A model generated the notes under the pieces. The model worked only from the letters and a program-made list of their open reading frames with translations. It was not told the DNA's origin and searched no databases. A DNA stretch of 64,000 nucleotides from Treponema sp. (GTDB lineage: Bacteria; Spirochaetota; Spirochaetia; Treponematales; Treponemataceae). The stretch spans positions 1-64,000 of the forward strand of contig JAILPY010000107.1 of NCBI GenBank assembly GCA_024699235.1. The letters are read 5' to 3'. A program made the position numbers and the translations under genes. Each line of letters begins with the position of its first letter. Position 1 is the first letter of the stretch. Positions 8,788-16,443 of this stretch are shown one piece after another.

Positions 8788-9624
8788 ATGGCACACTGTA
8801 TTGTTCCTGAAGCTGAAGAAATTCTGGATAAGGAATTTACTGTTCTTGATAAGGGGTTTATCCGACTTGTGGATTATTATGGAAGCGATCAGCGTATTGT
8901 ACAGTCCGCTCGTGTTTCTTACGGAGCAGGCACAAAGACTGTCAGTCAAGATGCTGCTTTGATCGATTATCTTCTTAGGCATCAGCATACGTCTCCGTTT
9001 GAACAGGTTGTGTTTACATTTCATCTAAAAATGCCTATTTTTGTTGCAAGGCAGTGGGTTAGGCATAGAATGGGAAGGATGAATGAAGTTTCTGGAAGAT
9101 ACAGTATCATGAAGGATGAATTTTATGTGCCAGAAGATAGTTGCATTGCAAATCAATCTTCAGATAATAAGCAGGGGCGTTCAAGTGAACCTCTCGAAAA
9201 AGATCAGGCAGAAAAAGTTCGTCATGATTTTATTTCCGGACAGGAAAATGCTTATAAAACCTATTCTGATATGGTTGATAGTGGTCTTGCCAGAGAAATA
9301 GCTCGAATAAATCTTCCTTTAGCATTGTATACAGAATTTTACTGGCAGATGGATCTGCACAATCTTTTCCATTTTTTAAAATTAAGGTTGGACAGTCATG
9401 CTCAGTATGAAATTCGGGAATATGCAAAAGTTATTCTTGAGATGGTTAGAAAAGTATGTCCTCTTGCAACTTCTTCATTTGAAAATAATCTGAATTGTGG
9501 CGTAACATTTAACGGTGAAGAAATGGAAGCTCTTAGGGCTGTTCTTTCTGGAAAGGAAAATCCTTTGTCTGAAAAAAAATTAAAACGGTTTGAAGAAAAA
9601 ATTCGCACAGGAATTCAACTTTAA
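8788..9624 (+). CDS. thyX: Flavin-dependent thymidylate synthase ThyX
   Basis: A 278-residue FAD-dependent thymidylate synthase that methylates dUMP to dTMP with methylene-tetrahydrofolate as carbon donor and NADPH as reductant. The signature RHR-(7)-S is present as RHRMGRMNEVS, followed by GRYS, and the usual QHTSPFEQVVFTFHLKMPIFVARQW precedes it; the later segment DLHNLFHFLKLRLDSHAQYEIREYA contains the conserved RLDSHAQ motif. GGAGG lies about ten bases ahead of the ATG. It is slightly longer than the typical 220-250 residues because of a C-terminal tail. ThyX instead of ThyA means dihydrofolate reductase may be dispensable for thymidylate synthesis. Confidence 0.96.
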   Translation: MAHCIVPEAEEILDKEFTVLDKGFIRLVDYYGSDQRIVQSARVSYGAGTKTVSQDAALIDYLLRHQHTSPFEQVVFTFHLKMPIFVARQWVRHRMGRMNEVSGRYSIMKDEFYVPEDSCIANQSSDNKQGRSSEPLEKDQAEKVRHDFISGQENAYKTYSDMVDSGLAREIARINLPLALYTEFYWQMDLHNLFHFLKLRLDSHAQYEIREYAKVILEMVRKVCPLATSSFENNLNCGVTFNGEEMEALRAVLSGKENPLSEKKLKRFEEKIRTGIQL

Positions 9625-9648
9625 TTTAAATACTTCTGAGTATTTGTG

Positions 9649-9700
9649 AAAAAAATGCACCTGCTAAAATTGAACTTTTTTGTCCAGTTTTAGAGGTGCA
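9649..9700 (-). terminator. Terminator for the minus-strand 671-residue gene
   Basis: An imperfect hairpin (TGCACCTGCTAAAATTGAAC at 9656-9675 against GTCCAGTTTTAGAGGTGCA at 9682-9700) is preceded on the plus strand by an A run, which becomes a U run on the minus-strand transcript. It therefore serves the gene ending at 9725 and perhaps also blocks read-through from thyX. Confidence 0.7.
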
Positions 9701-9724
9701 CTTCAGGTGTTTGTGTCCTATCTT

Positions 9725-11740
9725 TTAGGATTTTTTGCTGGCTATTGCTTTTTTTATTGAATTGGCAAACAGCTGGTTTTGGTCTGTTCTCTCTGGTGCT
9801 GAAAATTCTGGAGTTCCGTCTTGTTCAGAAACCCTGTAAATCTGCATAGGATCAGTTGTGTGTGCAGGACTTGAAGAATTATTAAGCCACCAGTCCAGTA
9901 CAGACATAATGAGTAATGTGTACTTTATTAAGTTTGCATTTGTTGCAGACGTTACATTATCCATTTTTTTTGCTCCCAAAAGCACATCAAGGCGTTTTGA
10001 TACAATATTAGGAATGTCGAAATTATAACGGTTCCATGGATTTATAACTCCTAAAACTGCCTTTCTTGAAGCAATGTTTTCATCAATTCTTCTGCTTAAA
10101 GTTGAGAAAACTGTCTTTATGTAGTCTGTTCTTGCATATATTGGCTTATATTTACTGTCGTTCAGAGGTTTTGTCAGGACGGGCGGATTAAATTTGAAAT
10201 TCGGGAAGAAATAGTACTTTGTTCTCCAAAGCATATTGTTTATAGATTCTTTTCCATATTGCGTATTAGGATAGTCTTTATTTGAATATGTTGAATTTAC
10301 AAACTGACGCAGATAATCTCCGTATTTTTTATCAAACAGATCTTCCCTATAATAACTCCAGTCAGACAGTATTAATGAAATGTCATCAGGAATTTCACTA
10401 AGTACTTCGTCAGCCTTTAAGTTAAATTCTATGTTTCTGCATCCTTGGAATAAGTCTTCAATAATCCTCATAAGGACAACTGCTACTTGAATTCCATTTT
10501 TAGGATTGAGAGCGTTAAATCCATCTGCGAATTTGTATAAAGGCTGAAAGTATGGATACATGTCAGGATGTGTTTCAAGAGTTGAAAATCCTGCTTCAGG
10601 GAATAGCTGTTCAAGAATTTTAAGTCCAGCATCGACTATGTCATCTTTCTGACCTGCAATGTGATGTACTTCATCGGATTTTTTTTCTTCAACTTTTTCT
10701 TCTTCCTTAGGAGTTTTTTTCTTTTCTGGTACAAGAAGGTCAAATTTTGTCAGTCCTACGAATTTCAATATAGGACCCACCTGAGATGTAAAGAATTGCG
10801 GATATTCTGCGTATTCTGTTCCGCACATCCTCATGAGCAAAGGATACATGCCTTTTATAACTTGATCACAGATATACAGCCATTCTGTAATGCCCTGCTT
10901 TGCAAGTTCCTGTATCTTATCTTTGTTTATTTTTGGATAGATTGTTAAATCTGTATAAATTTCTTTAATCAGCTGTGGAATTTTCTGCTCTCCAATATAA
11001 TAAATTGTAAGCAATTCTTTGTATACTTCTGAAACAAAAGAGACTGTCATCGAAGTTGTAAGGTTGTCTGCCCTCTGTTCCAGTTCCAATGCAGCGACCT
11101 TGATGCTTTGCATTGTCCACTTTCCGACTGTACGTAGAAATTTGAATTTTAGTTCTGTATCTGTAGCTATTTTTGCCTTATATGTATCTGGAGAAATCTG
11201 AATGAAAGTCTTTATTGTAGTAATGAAAGCCTGTAAATGATCAACATAATTCTTTACATAAAACTCTCCAAAGTCGCGGGATAGTTTTTTTCTGTTTTTG
11301 GAAGACATTCTGTACAGAAAATTTAAGAGTCCGTAATTAGGTTTCAGGTTGAATTCTGAATCCATCATTAAATTTTCTATTTGCTTTAAGTCTTTTGCAG
11401 CCATAGGCTGAAGGTCTTCATCGTTAGTCATTTTTACGGATGATGAAGAGTTGACAGTATGATTAGCTGAACTTGAGTAAGAGTTTGTTTGCATAGAATT
11501 TGCTGCTGCTGCGCTTTTTGCAGAAACGTCAGATGATGACATTCCTGATGATTTTACTACAGTCCTTCTAGGAGAACGGTGAGGCATATTTTGTGAATTT
11601 ACAGGTTCTGACCTCTCCTGGATTATTTCTCCTCCAAGTTTCTTTTGCATTTCCAGAGCTTCCTGCATGTCAATAGGTCCGATATTCTGTCTGGTATGGT
11701 CGAGAGTACCAGGTTCATAGGTTTGTTTTCTTTCTGCCAT
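9725..11740 (-). CDS. Uncharacterised 671-residue soluble protein
   Basis: I do not recognise this protein. It has no signal peptide and no membrane helix, so it is probably cytoplasmic. Residues 1-45 are a charged head (AERKQTYEPGTLDHTRQNIG), about 46-108 is a low-complexity serine/alanine-rich linker, and the rest is a long mainly helical body rich in Lys, Asp, Phe and Tyr, interrupted near 345-362 by an acidic/lysine stretch (KKKTPKEEEKVEEKKSDE). AAAGGGG precedes the ATG by about eight bases. It lies 52 bases downstream of the DUF2804-like gene in the same direction, so the two may be co-expressed. The combination of disordered head and large helical body would fit a scaffold or structural protein, but this is a guess. 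I know of no enzyme motif in it. Confidence 0.75.
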   Translation of the reverse strand: MAERKQTYEPGTLDHTRQNIGPIDMQEALEMQKKLGGEIIQERSEPVNSQNMPHRSPRRTVVKSSGMSSSDVSAKSAAAANSMQTNSYSSSANHTVNSSSSVKMTNDEDLQPMAAKDLKQIENLMMDSEFNLKPNYGLLNFLYRMSSKNRKKLSRDFGEFYVKNYVDHLQAFITTIKTFIQISPDTYKAKIATDTELKFKFLRTVGKWTMQSIKVAALELEQRADNLTTSMTVSFVSEVYKELLTIYYIGEQKIPQLIKEIYTDLTIYPKINKDKIQELAKQGITEWLYICDQVIKGMYPLLMRMCGTEYAEYPQFFTSQVGPILKFVGLTKFDLLVPEKKKTPKEEEKVEEKKSDEVHHIAGQKDDIVDAGLKILEQLFPEAGFSTLETHPDMYPYFQPLYKFADGFNALNPKNGIQVAVVLMRIIEDLFQGCRNIEFNLKADEVLSEIPDDISLILSDWSYYREDLFDKKYGDYLRQFVNSTYSNKDYPNTQYGKESINNMLWRTKYYFFPNFKFNPPVLTKPLNDSKYKPIYARTDYIKTVFSTLSRRIDENIASRKAVLGVINPWNRYNFDIPNIVSKRLDVLLGAKKMDNVTSATNANLIKYTLLIMSVLDWWLNNSSSPAHTTDPMQIYRVSEQDGTPEFSAPERTDQNQLFANSIKKAIASKKS

Positions 11741-11792
11741 ATATTAACCCCTTTGTAATAAAATTCTTTACCAGTTTTATAAATGTCCCGGA

Positions 11793-12854
11793 TTAAAGTC
11801 TTATGCGGTACTTTTTAGATATGCCCGGGAGTGAACGGAAAGAGAGCTTTTCTCCTTCTGCAGTGAGAAGGGTTCCCTCAAAATGTCCATATATTGTGTG
11901 ATATTCAGAACGTAATACGAATGCACTTATGACGTTCGGATTGTCAGAAATAGGTGTAAAGGTTAAGTCTACCATATTTTCAGTGTCCTGAATAATCCAT
12001 TTTTCCATTTTTCCGTATGGATGTGTAATTACTACAGGAGGAAGAGGCGTTACTGTTCCATTGTAGAACAGAACGTTTGCATTGTACGCATAATTCTCTA
12101 CAGCATCCTGAGATGTTACCTGAAGTCTGAAAGAAATCTGTTTTTCATTCAAAATCCCGATACCAGTTATCATTTCTCCTTTACTGCGGAATTTCATGTA
12201 GATTCTTGTCATTTCGAATAATGCAGAACCTTCAGAATCCGTCATGGTTTTTGGTTTTGCATGCTTTTTTTCCTGGGATATTGCTCCATGTACAGGAGTG
12301 GAAAGCATGTAATGCACGGAACTTCTTCGTGATGTTGGTGCAGGGGATGATGTTATAATCTCTCCTACCTGTCCTCCAGAAAATTTGGAGATGAGGGCTC
12401 CGTTAGAGCCGGGACGGATATTGTTTCCATGAAGATTAAATATAACTGATAATTTGTCGTTTTTTCTGTCCCAGCTTAGTCTTGTATACCGGCGCTTACT
12501 GTAATTGGCTGTAATTGCCTGAATAAGGCTGTGAGGAACGAAACGTCTTCTGGGGCCCATTACAGAACGGTAAACGAATCTTTGCCTTGTAGTCTTATTC
12601 CAGAAACAAACCTCTGAAAATCCAAACATCTTGGCATCAAAGAATTCTATGCATCCAATATAAGAACCGATATTAAAAAAATAAGAGATGCGACTTTTTA
12701 TACGAAGGTTGGAAACAAATGTCGGCAATGTTATATAGGGCTGTTTAATTCCCCTTATATCAAGTCTTTCTGAATGTCCTGAAAAGGTTCCGAATACAGG
12801 TTTTCCGTCTTTAACAAAACTTTTAGGACAGTTTTTTAGCTGCCGTGTGTACAA
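11793..12854 (-). CDS. DUF2804-like protein
   Basis: A 353-residue protein that tentatively fits DUF2804, a family of beta-rich proteins of unknown role: a central block GPRRRFVPHSLIQAITANYSK, repeated beta-strand patterns such as RYTRLSWDRKNDKLSVIFNLHG, and a C-terminal HTIYGHFEGTLLTAEGE. No signal peptide or membrane helix is evident. The TTG at 12854 is chosen because AAGGGG stands six bases upstream at 12861-12866; a further TTG at 12941 has no ribosome site, and the intervening stretch looks like promoter sequence with a TATAAT. It probably leads a two-gene unit with the downstream 671-residue protein. Confidence 0.6.
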   Translation of the reverse strand: MYTRQLKNCPKSFVKDGKPVFGTFSGHSERLDIRGIKQPYITLPTFVSNLRIKSRISYFFNIGSYIGCIEFFDAKMFGFSEVCFWNKTTRQRFVYRSVMGPRRRFVPHSLIQAITANYSKRRYTRLSWDRKNDKLSVIFNLHGNNIRPGSNGALISKFSGGQVGEIITSSPAPTSRRSSVHYMLSTPVHGAISQEKKHAKPKTMTDSEGSALFEMTRIYMKFRSKGEMITGIGILNEKQISFRLQVTSQDAVENYAYNANVLFYNGTVTPLPPVVITHPYGKMEKWIIQDTENMVDLTFTPISDNPNVISAFVLRSEYHTIYGHFEGTLLTAEGEKLSFRSLPGISKKYRIRL

Positions 12855-12994
12855 AAATGACCCCTTACTCAAGAATATTAATACATATTCTCTTAAATTA
12901 TCGAATATTATACTGGATTTCTTTATTTTATGAACCCCCAAAAATTAAAAAACTTGATTTAAATTATAATTAAGGCATTTGTTGTAAAAAATAA

Positions 12995-13024
12995 TTGGAG
13001 AATTTAGGTTATATGCTTTATAAT
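12995..13024 (+). promoter_or_regulatory. Promoter of the beta-CASP nuclease gene
   Basis: TTGGAG (12995-13000) and a perfect TATAAT (13019-13024) are spaced by 18 bases. The expected start near 13031 gives a 30-base leader that carries GGAGGT seven bases before the ATG at 13061. Confidence 0.65.
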
Positions 13025-13060
13025 TAAAGATAGGAAGTACTTTTTTTTTGGAGGTAAGCT

Positions 13061-14620
13061 ATGAGTGTTACATGTTATTCATTAGGTGCGGCTCAGGAAG
13101 TAACTGGAAGTAAACATATATTTGAAGTTGACGGAAGAAGTTTTATGGTTGATTGTGGAGCTTTTCAAGGAAAGCGCAATGATTCTGATAAGAAAAACCG
13201 TGATTTTGATTTTGCTCCAGATAAAATAGAAAGCGTTATTTTAACTCATGCACATTATGACCATTGTGGTCTTTTGCCTATTCTTGCAAAAAACGGTTAT
13301 CGTGGGAATATATATGCAACTCCTGCAACTAGAGATCTTGCTAATATAGTAATGATGGATAGTGCCCGCATTCAGGCTCGTGATGCAGAATATCTTCGTA
13401 AACAGGCTTCAAAAAAAGGAGAAAGGTTCAATTGGAAGCCTCTTTTTACTGAGGATGATTGCGTTAAGGCTGCAAATCAGATAATTTCGTTAAGCTATAA
13501 CCGTCAGATGTATATAGCTCCTGATGTTCAGCTTGAGTTTTTTGATGCAGGACATATTTTAGGCAGTGCTTTTGCTTATATAACTATTACTGGACAGCGT
13601 AAAAATCCTATTTCAGGGCAAATTGCTGGAGGATTCGGTTTAGGAAGCCGTCGCTTATGGCATAGGCTTTTTAATCGTACTGATGCGGCTGTAAAGAAAG
13701 GTGGAAGTGTTGTCAATGGTGAAGAGGCTCTGCGTGGAGCTCCATCTGATGAAATTCGTATTTTATATACAGGGGATCTTGGCAGACCTGGAAAACCTAT
13801 TGTTAGAAATCCTTCTGTAAATATTCCTGCCCCCGACTATATTTTTGTTGAAAGTACCTACGGAAATCGTTTGCATGAAAAGCAGAGTGCAGCTATGGAT
13901 GATTTGGTTCATTTGGTTCGCAAGGCTGTTGATCGAAAGGGAAAGATAATAATTCCAACGTTTGCAATCGAACGGGCACAGGAAATGGTATATTATCTGC
14001 ATCTGTTGGTTGATCAGAAAAAAATTCCTCAGATTCCTATTTATGTTGACAGTCCTATGGCAGCAAATGCTACCGGTATTTTTCAGTTGCATCCCGAATG
14101 CTATGATGAAGAAACAAATGAAGCATTCCTTCGCCATCATAAAAATCCTTTTGGTTTTGCGTCTCTTTCTACGATAACTAGTGTTGAGGAATCAAAGGAA
14201 CTTAATAAAAAGAGTGGACCTATGATTATTCTTAGTGCAGATGGTATGTGTGAAGCTGGACGTATACTTCATCATCTTGCAAATAATATTTCCAATCCAA
14301 ATAATATTATACTGCTGGTTGGCTATATGGCTGAAAATACCCTGGGACGAAAAATTCGTGATGGAGCAAAGGAAGTCCGAATTCTTGGAGATTATTATAA
14401 AGTTCAGGCCGAGGTTGAAACGATAAATGCCTTTAGCGCTCATGCTGACTACGAAGAAACTCTTGAATGGCTTAATAATCTTGATACAAGTCGTCTTAAA
14501 AAGATATTCCTTGTACACGGAGAAAAAGATTCTCAGGAATATCTTAAGCAGCATTTGAATAAAAATGGCTATAAAGATGTTGAGATTGTAAAATATGGGG
14601 AAGTTTATAATCTTGAATAG
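13061..14620 (+). CDS. Metallo-beta-lactamase/beta-CASP RNA nuclease
   Basis: A 519-residue protein of the CPSF73/YSH1-like group of beta-CASP nucleases. The metal-binding motif 2 is LTHAHYDHCGLLP near residues 66-78, further ligands are in DAGHILGSA and in YTGDLGRPGKP, and the beta-CASP domain contains STYGNR, IPTFAIERAQEMVYYL and SADGMCEAGRILHHL, ending with the conserved HAD of SAHADYEETLEWL. The region around 185-230 (GQRKNPISGQIAGGFGLGSRR) is an insertion between the motifs. Such enzymes cleave or trim RNA in bacteria, though the targets of this subgroup are poorly known. GGAGGT precedes the ATG. The slyX gene follows after 11 bases and is probably in the same transcript. Confidence 0.9.
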   Translation: MSVTCYSLGAAQEVTGSKHIFEVDGRSFMVDCGAFQGKRNDSDKKNRDFDFAPDKIESVILTHAHYDHCGLLPILAKNGYRGNIYATPATRDLANIVMMDSARIQARDAEYLRKQASKKGERFNWKPLFTEDDCVKAANQIISLSYNRQMYIAPDVQLEFFDAGHILGSAFAYITITGQRKNPISGQIAGGFGLGSRRLWHRLFNRTDAAVKKGGSVVNGEEALRGAPSDEIRILYTGDLGRPGKPIVRNPSVNIPAPDYIFVESTYGNRLHEKQSAAMDDLVHLVRKAVDRKGKIIIPTFAIERAQEMVYYLHLLVDQKKIPQIPIYVDSPMAANATGIFQLHPECYDEETNEAFLRHHKNPFGFASLSTITSVEESKELNKKSGPMIILSADGMCEAGRILHHLANNISNPNNIILLVGYMAENTLGRKIRDGAKEVRILGDYYKVQAEVETINAFSAHADYEETLEWLNNLDTSRLKKIFLVHGEKDSQEYLKQHLNKNGYKDVEIVKYGEVYNLE

Positions 14621-14631
14621 GATGGATATTA

Positions 14632-14844
14632 ATGGATACTAGCACCGAAGAAAGGTTCATTACTCTGGAAACAAAGCTTGCTTATCTGGAGGATTTCCTT
14701 TCTCAGATTCAAAATGTAACTGTTGAACATACAAAAGAGTTGGAACTGCTGCGCAAGGAAAGTAAAATTCTTGCTCAGAAAGTTAGTGATATGGCAGAAC
14801 AGCTTGAAGGAGATATTCCTAATCGCCGTCCTCCACATTATTAA
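14632..14844 (+). CDS. slyX: SlyX-like small coiled-coil protein
   Basis: A 70-residue protein with a heptad-rich helical body (RFITLETKLAYLEDFLSQIQN followed by LELLRKESKILAQKVSDMAEQL) and the C-terminal PPHY tail that marks the SlyX family. Its role is unknown even in enterobacteria, where it neighbours slyD. An AGGATGG site lies before the ATG. It is 11 bases behind the beta-CASP nuclease gene. Confidence 0.85.
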   Translation: MDTSTEERFITLETKLAYLEDFLSQIQNVTVEHTKELELLRKESKILAQKVSDMAEQLEGDIPNRRPPHY

Positions 14845-14853
14845 TTAATGCAG

Positions 14854-14884
14854 GCAGCTGATAATTTATCGGCTGCTTGTTTTA
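14854..14884. terminator. Terminator shared by slyX and the convergent NlpC/P60 gene
   Basis: An 11-bp stem GCAGCTGATAA/TTATCGGCTGC (14854-14864 with 14866-14876) with an essentially closed loop is followed by a T-rich stretch. It lies between two convergent genes and overlaps the end of the minus-strand gene. Confidence 0.75.
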
Positions 14885-15400
14885 TTTGCTTTCAGGAAGT
14901 ATGCGGCCCCAGTCTGCAAAATGTTCTGACCAATAAGAATCTTCAATATCTGTAATTATAACGCCTGTCTCTGGACCGTCGCTTGCTGCATGGATGAAAA
15001 TCCTTTTATTTTTGAATTTTCCTTCTCCCTGGTACAATCCCAGATATATGCCTACATGAGATATTGCTCCTGAACTAGTAGTTCTGAAGAACATTAAATC
15101 TCCGGGTTCCCTATCTTTTTCCTCAATTTTTTCAACAGCTTTGTACATCCCCTTAGAATTTGAAGGTATTCGCTTACCGGCTCCAAAATTTGCCACATAA
15201 GAGACATATCCAGAGCAGTCAAATCCTGTTTTAGGAGTTTTTCCTGCATATTTATATGGGGTTCCTTTCAGTGAGATAGCAAGGTCAATGAATTCCTGCC
15301 TTTCATCAGACACTTTTCTTACAGGTTCTGCAAGACATTTCTGTGTTATAAGAGAAACAAATAAAGCAACGAATAGCGAAAGTAATATATTTCTTTTCAT
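14882..15400 (-). CDS. Exported NlpC/P60-family cell-wall peptidase
   Basis: A 172-residue secreted protein with a signal peptide (MKRNILLSLFVALFVSLITQKCLA, cut near residue 24) and a single NlpC/P60 domain. The catalytic Cys62 is in GFDCSGYVSY, His115 in SHVGIYLG and the third polar residue His137 in FIHAAS, the usual C-H-H triad. These enzymes cut the D-Glu-diaminoacid bond of peptidoglycan stem peptides in the periplasm. There is no separate wall-binding domain. It stands alone between slyX (convergent) and the argR promoter region (divergent). Confidence 0.92.
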   Translation of the reverse strand: MKRNILLSLFVALFVSLITQKCLAEPVRKVSDERQEFIDLAISLKGTPYKYAGKTPKTGFDCSGYVSYVANFGAGKRIPSNSKGMYKAVEKIEEKDREPGDLMFFRTTSSGAISHVGIYLGLYQGEGKFKNKRIFIHAASDGPETGVIITDIEDSYWSEHFADWGRILPESK

Positions 15401-15564
15401 CGATTTAAAAATCGGCTGTTTTTATCATCATCAACACAAAGAACTTTTTTTATTTATAGATATGCACTCGTCGATTTTTCAGTTCATGGGAATCATTGTC
15501 GTAATGGACGAAGAAAGCTGTAAATTATTTAAGCAATGTTTTTTCGGTAATAAAAAAAATTTCT

Positions 15565-15606
15565 CTCTTAATTAAAATTTTTTTTCTCTTAATTAAATTT
15601 TTTTTT
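15565..15606. repeat. Two tandem 21-bp AT-rich repeats
   Basis: The unit CTCTTAATTAAA followed by eight or nine T residues occurs at 15565-15585 and again at 15586-15606. The 21-bp period equals two helical turns, so the T tracts lie on one face of the DNA, which would bend it. They sit in the 513-base gap between the NlpC/P60 gene and argR, about 200 bases upstream of each. Confidence 0.75.
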
Positions 15607-15800
15607 CTGGCGGAAAAATACTCTGTTTTTTTTGTAATGCTTAATCTACATTTTATCAATTTGCCTAGGCTGTAGTATAGTGTTTTTAATTACATGTTCA
15701 TTTAATAAATTTAAACTGGCCTTTAGTAGGAGATGAAGTGAATGATTAATTAGCATAAGAATTAATTGAAAACTTGTTGCTGTGTTCTAACTTTCATATA

Positions 15801-15829
15801 TTGACAAATTTTGTATATTTATTCATAAT
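15801..15829 (+). promoter_or_regulatory. Promoter of argR
   Basis: TTGACA (15801-15806) and CATAAT (15824-15829) are spaced by exactly 17 bases. The AT-rich surroundings TATTTATTCATAATTCTGCATA are loosely like an ARG box (TGAAT-N4-ATTCA), so autorepression is possible. The rest of the 15401-15913 gap contains the tandem repeats, several TTAATTAA motifs and no convincing gene. Confidence 0.75.
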
Positions 15830-15838
15830 TCTGCATAC

Positions 15839-15873
15839 AGCCACTTTCAAGTCTTTTATATTTGAAGGTGGCT
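15839..15873 (+). other. Leader hairpin at the predicted argR transcript start
   Basis: AGCCACTTTCAA (15839-15850) pairs with TTGAAGGTGGCT (15862-15873) over 12 positions with one G-T, with an 11-base loop. It starts within a few bases of the expected transcript 5 prime end and is not followed by a T run, so it looks like a 5 prime stabilising hairpin and not a terminator. Confidence 0.65.
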
Positions 15874-15913
15874 CAATTATTATGATTAATTAAACATATA
15901 CAGAGGCATTATT

Positions 15914-16387
15914 TTGAAGGAACGGCTTACCCGTCTGAAGATGGTACGGAGACTTATTAAGAATTACAGGATAGAAAGTCAGGAAGAACTTTTAGGCTAT
16001 CTTCAAAAAGAAGGATATGAAGTAACGCAGGCAACTTTGTCTCGCGATTTAAAACTGTTAAAAGTTGGTAAAGTCAGTGACGGTCATTCGGGATATGTAT
16101 ATACACTGCCAGATGAAGATGATAGGCGTGAAAGCGAGCATATTTACATACAGGATTTCTTAAGAGGATATGTCAGCATAGAATTTAATGGCAATATTGT
16201 TGTAATTAAGACGTTCGGAGGTCATGCAGATGCTGTTTCTCAGGCTCTGGATGCCTTTAATATGGATGAAATTATAGGTACCATTGCCGGAGAAAATTGC
16301 ATATTCATCTGCTTAAGGGAAGGTATAACAGGAGAGCAGTTTTTAAAAGCACTTAAGTCTCGCATACCTGAATTAGAAGACGAATAG
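15914..16387 (+). CDS. argR: Arginine repressor ArgR
   Basis: A 157-residue ArgR/AhrC-type regulator. The N-terminal winged helix-turn-helix has the hallmark SQEELLGYLQKEGYEVTQATLSRDLKLLK (residues 24-52) and the C-terminal oligomerisation and arginine-binding domain ends with the typical MDEIIGTIAGENCIFICL, containing the conserved GTIAG. It forms hexamers and represses arginine synthesis or activates catabolism with arginine as co-repressor. The TTG at 15914 is chosen because AGAGG lies seven bases upstream; an ATG lies eight codons further in. No arg biosynthetic gene is in this window. Confidence 0.94.
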   Translation: MKERLTRLKMVRRLIKNYRIESQEELLGYLQKEGYEVTQATLSRDLKLLKVGKVSDGHSGYVYTLPDEDDRRESEHIYIQDFLRGYVSIEFNGNIVVIKTFGGHADAVSQALDAFNMDEIIGTIAGENCIFICLREGITGEQFLKALKSRIPELEDE

Positions 16388-16396
16388 TAATTAAAG

Positions 16397-16443
16397 AGAC
16401 TGTTTTTAAGGCGTGTCACTGACCTTTAAAAAGCAGTCTTTTT
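16397..16443. terminator. Bidirectional terminator between argR and the 814-residue gene
   Basis: AGACTG plus TTTTTAAGG (from 16397) pairs with CCTTTAAAAA plus CAGTCT (ending 16439), with one bulged base, and T residues follow. The stop codon of the convergent minus-strand gene lies inside the loop, so the same hairpin serves both transcripts. Confidence 0.8.

Noticed and set aside
15288-15575. 95-residue plus-strand ORF
   Set aside because: Overlaps the NlpC/P60 gene antisense, no ribosome site, no protein-like composition.
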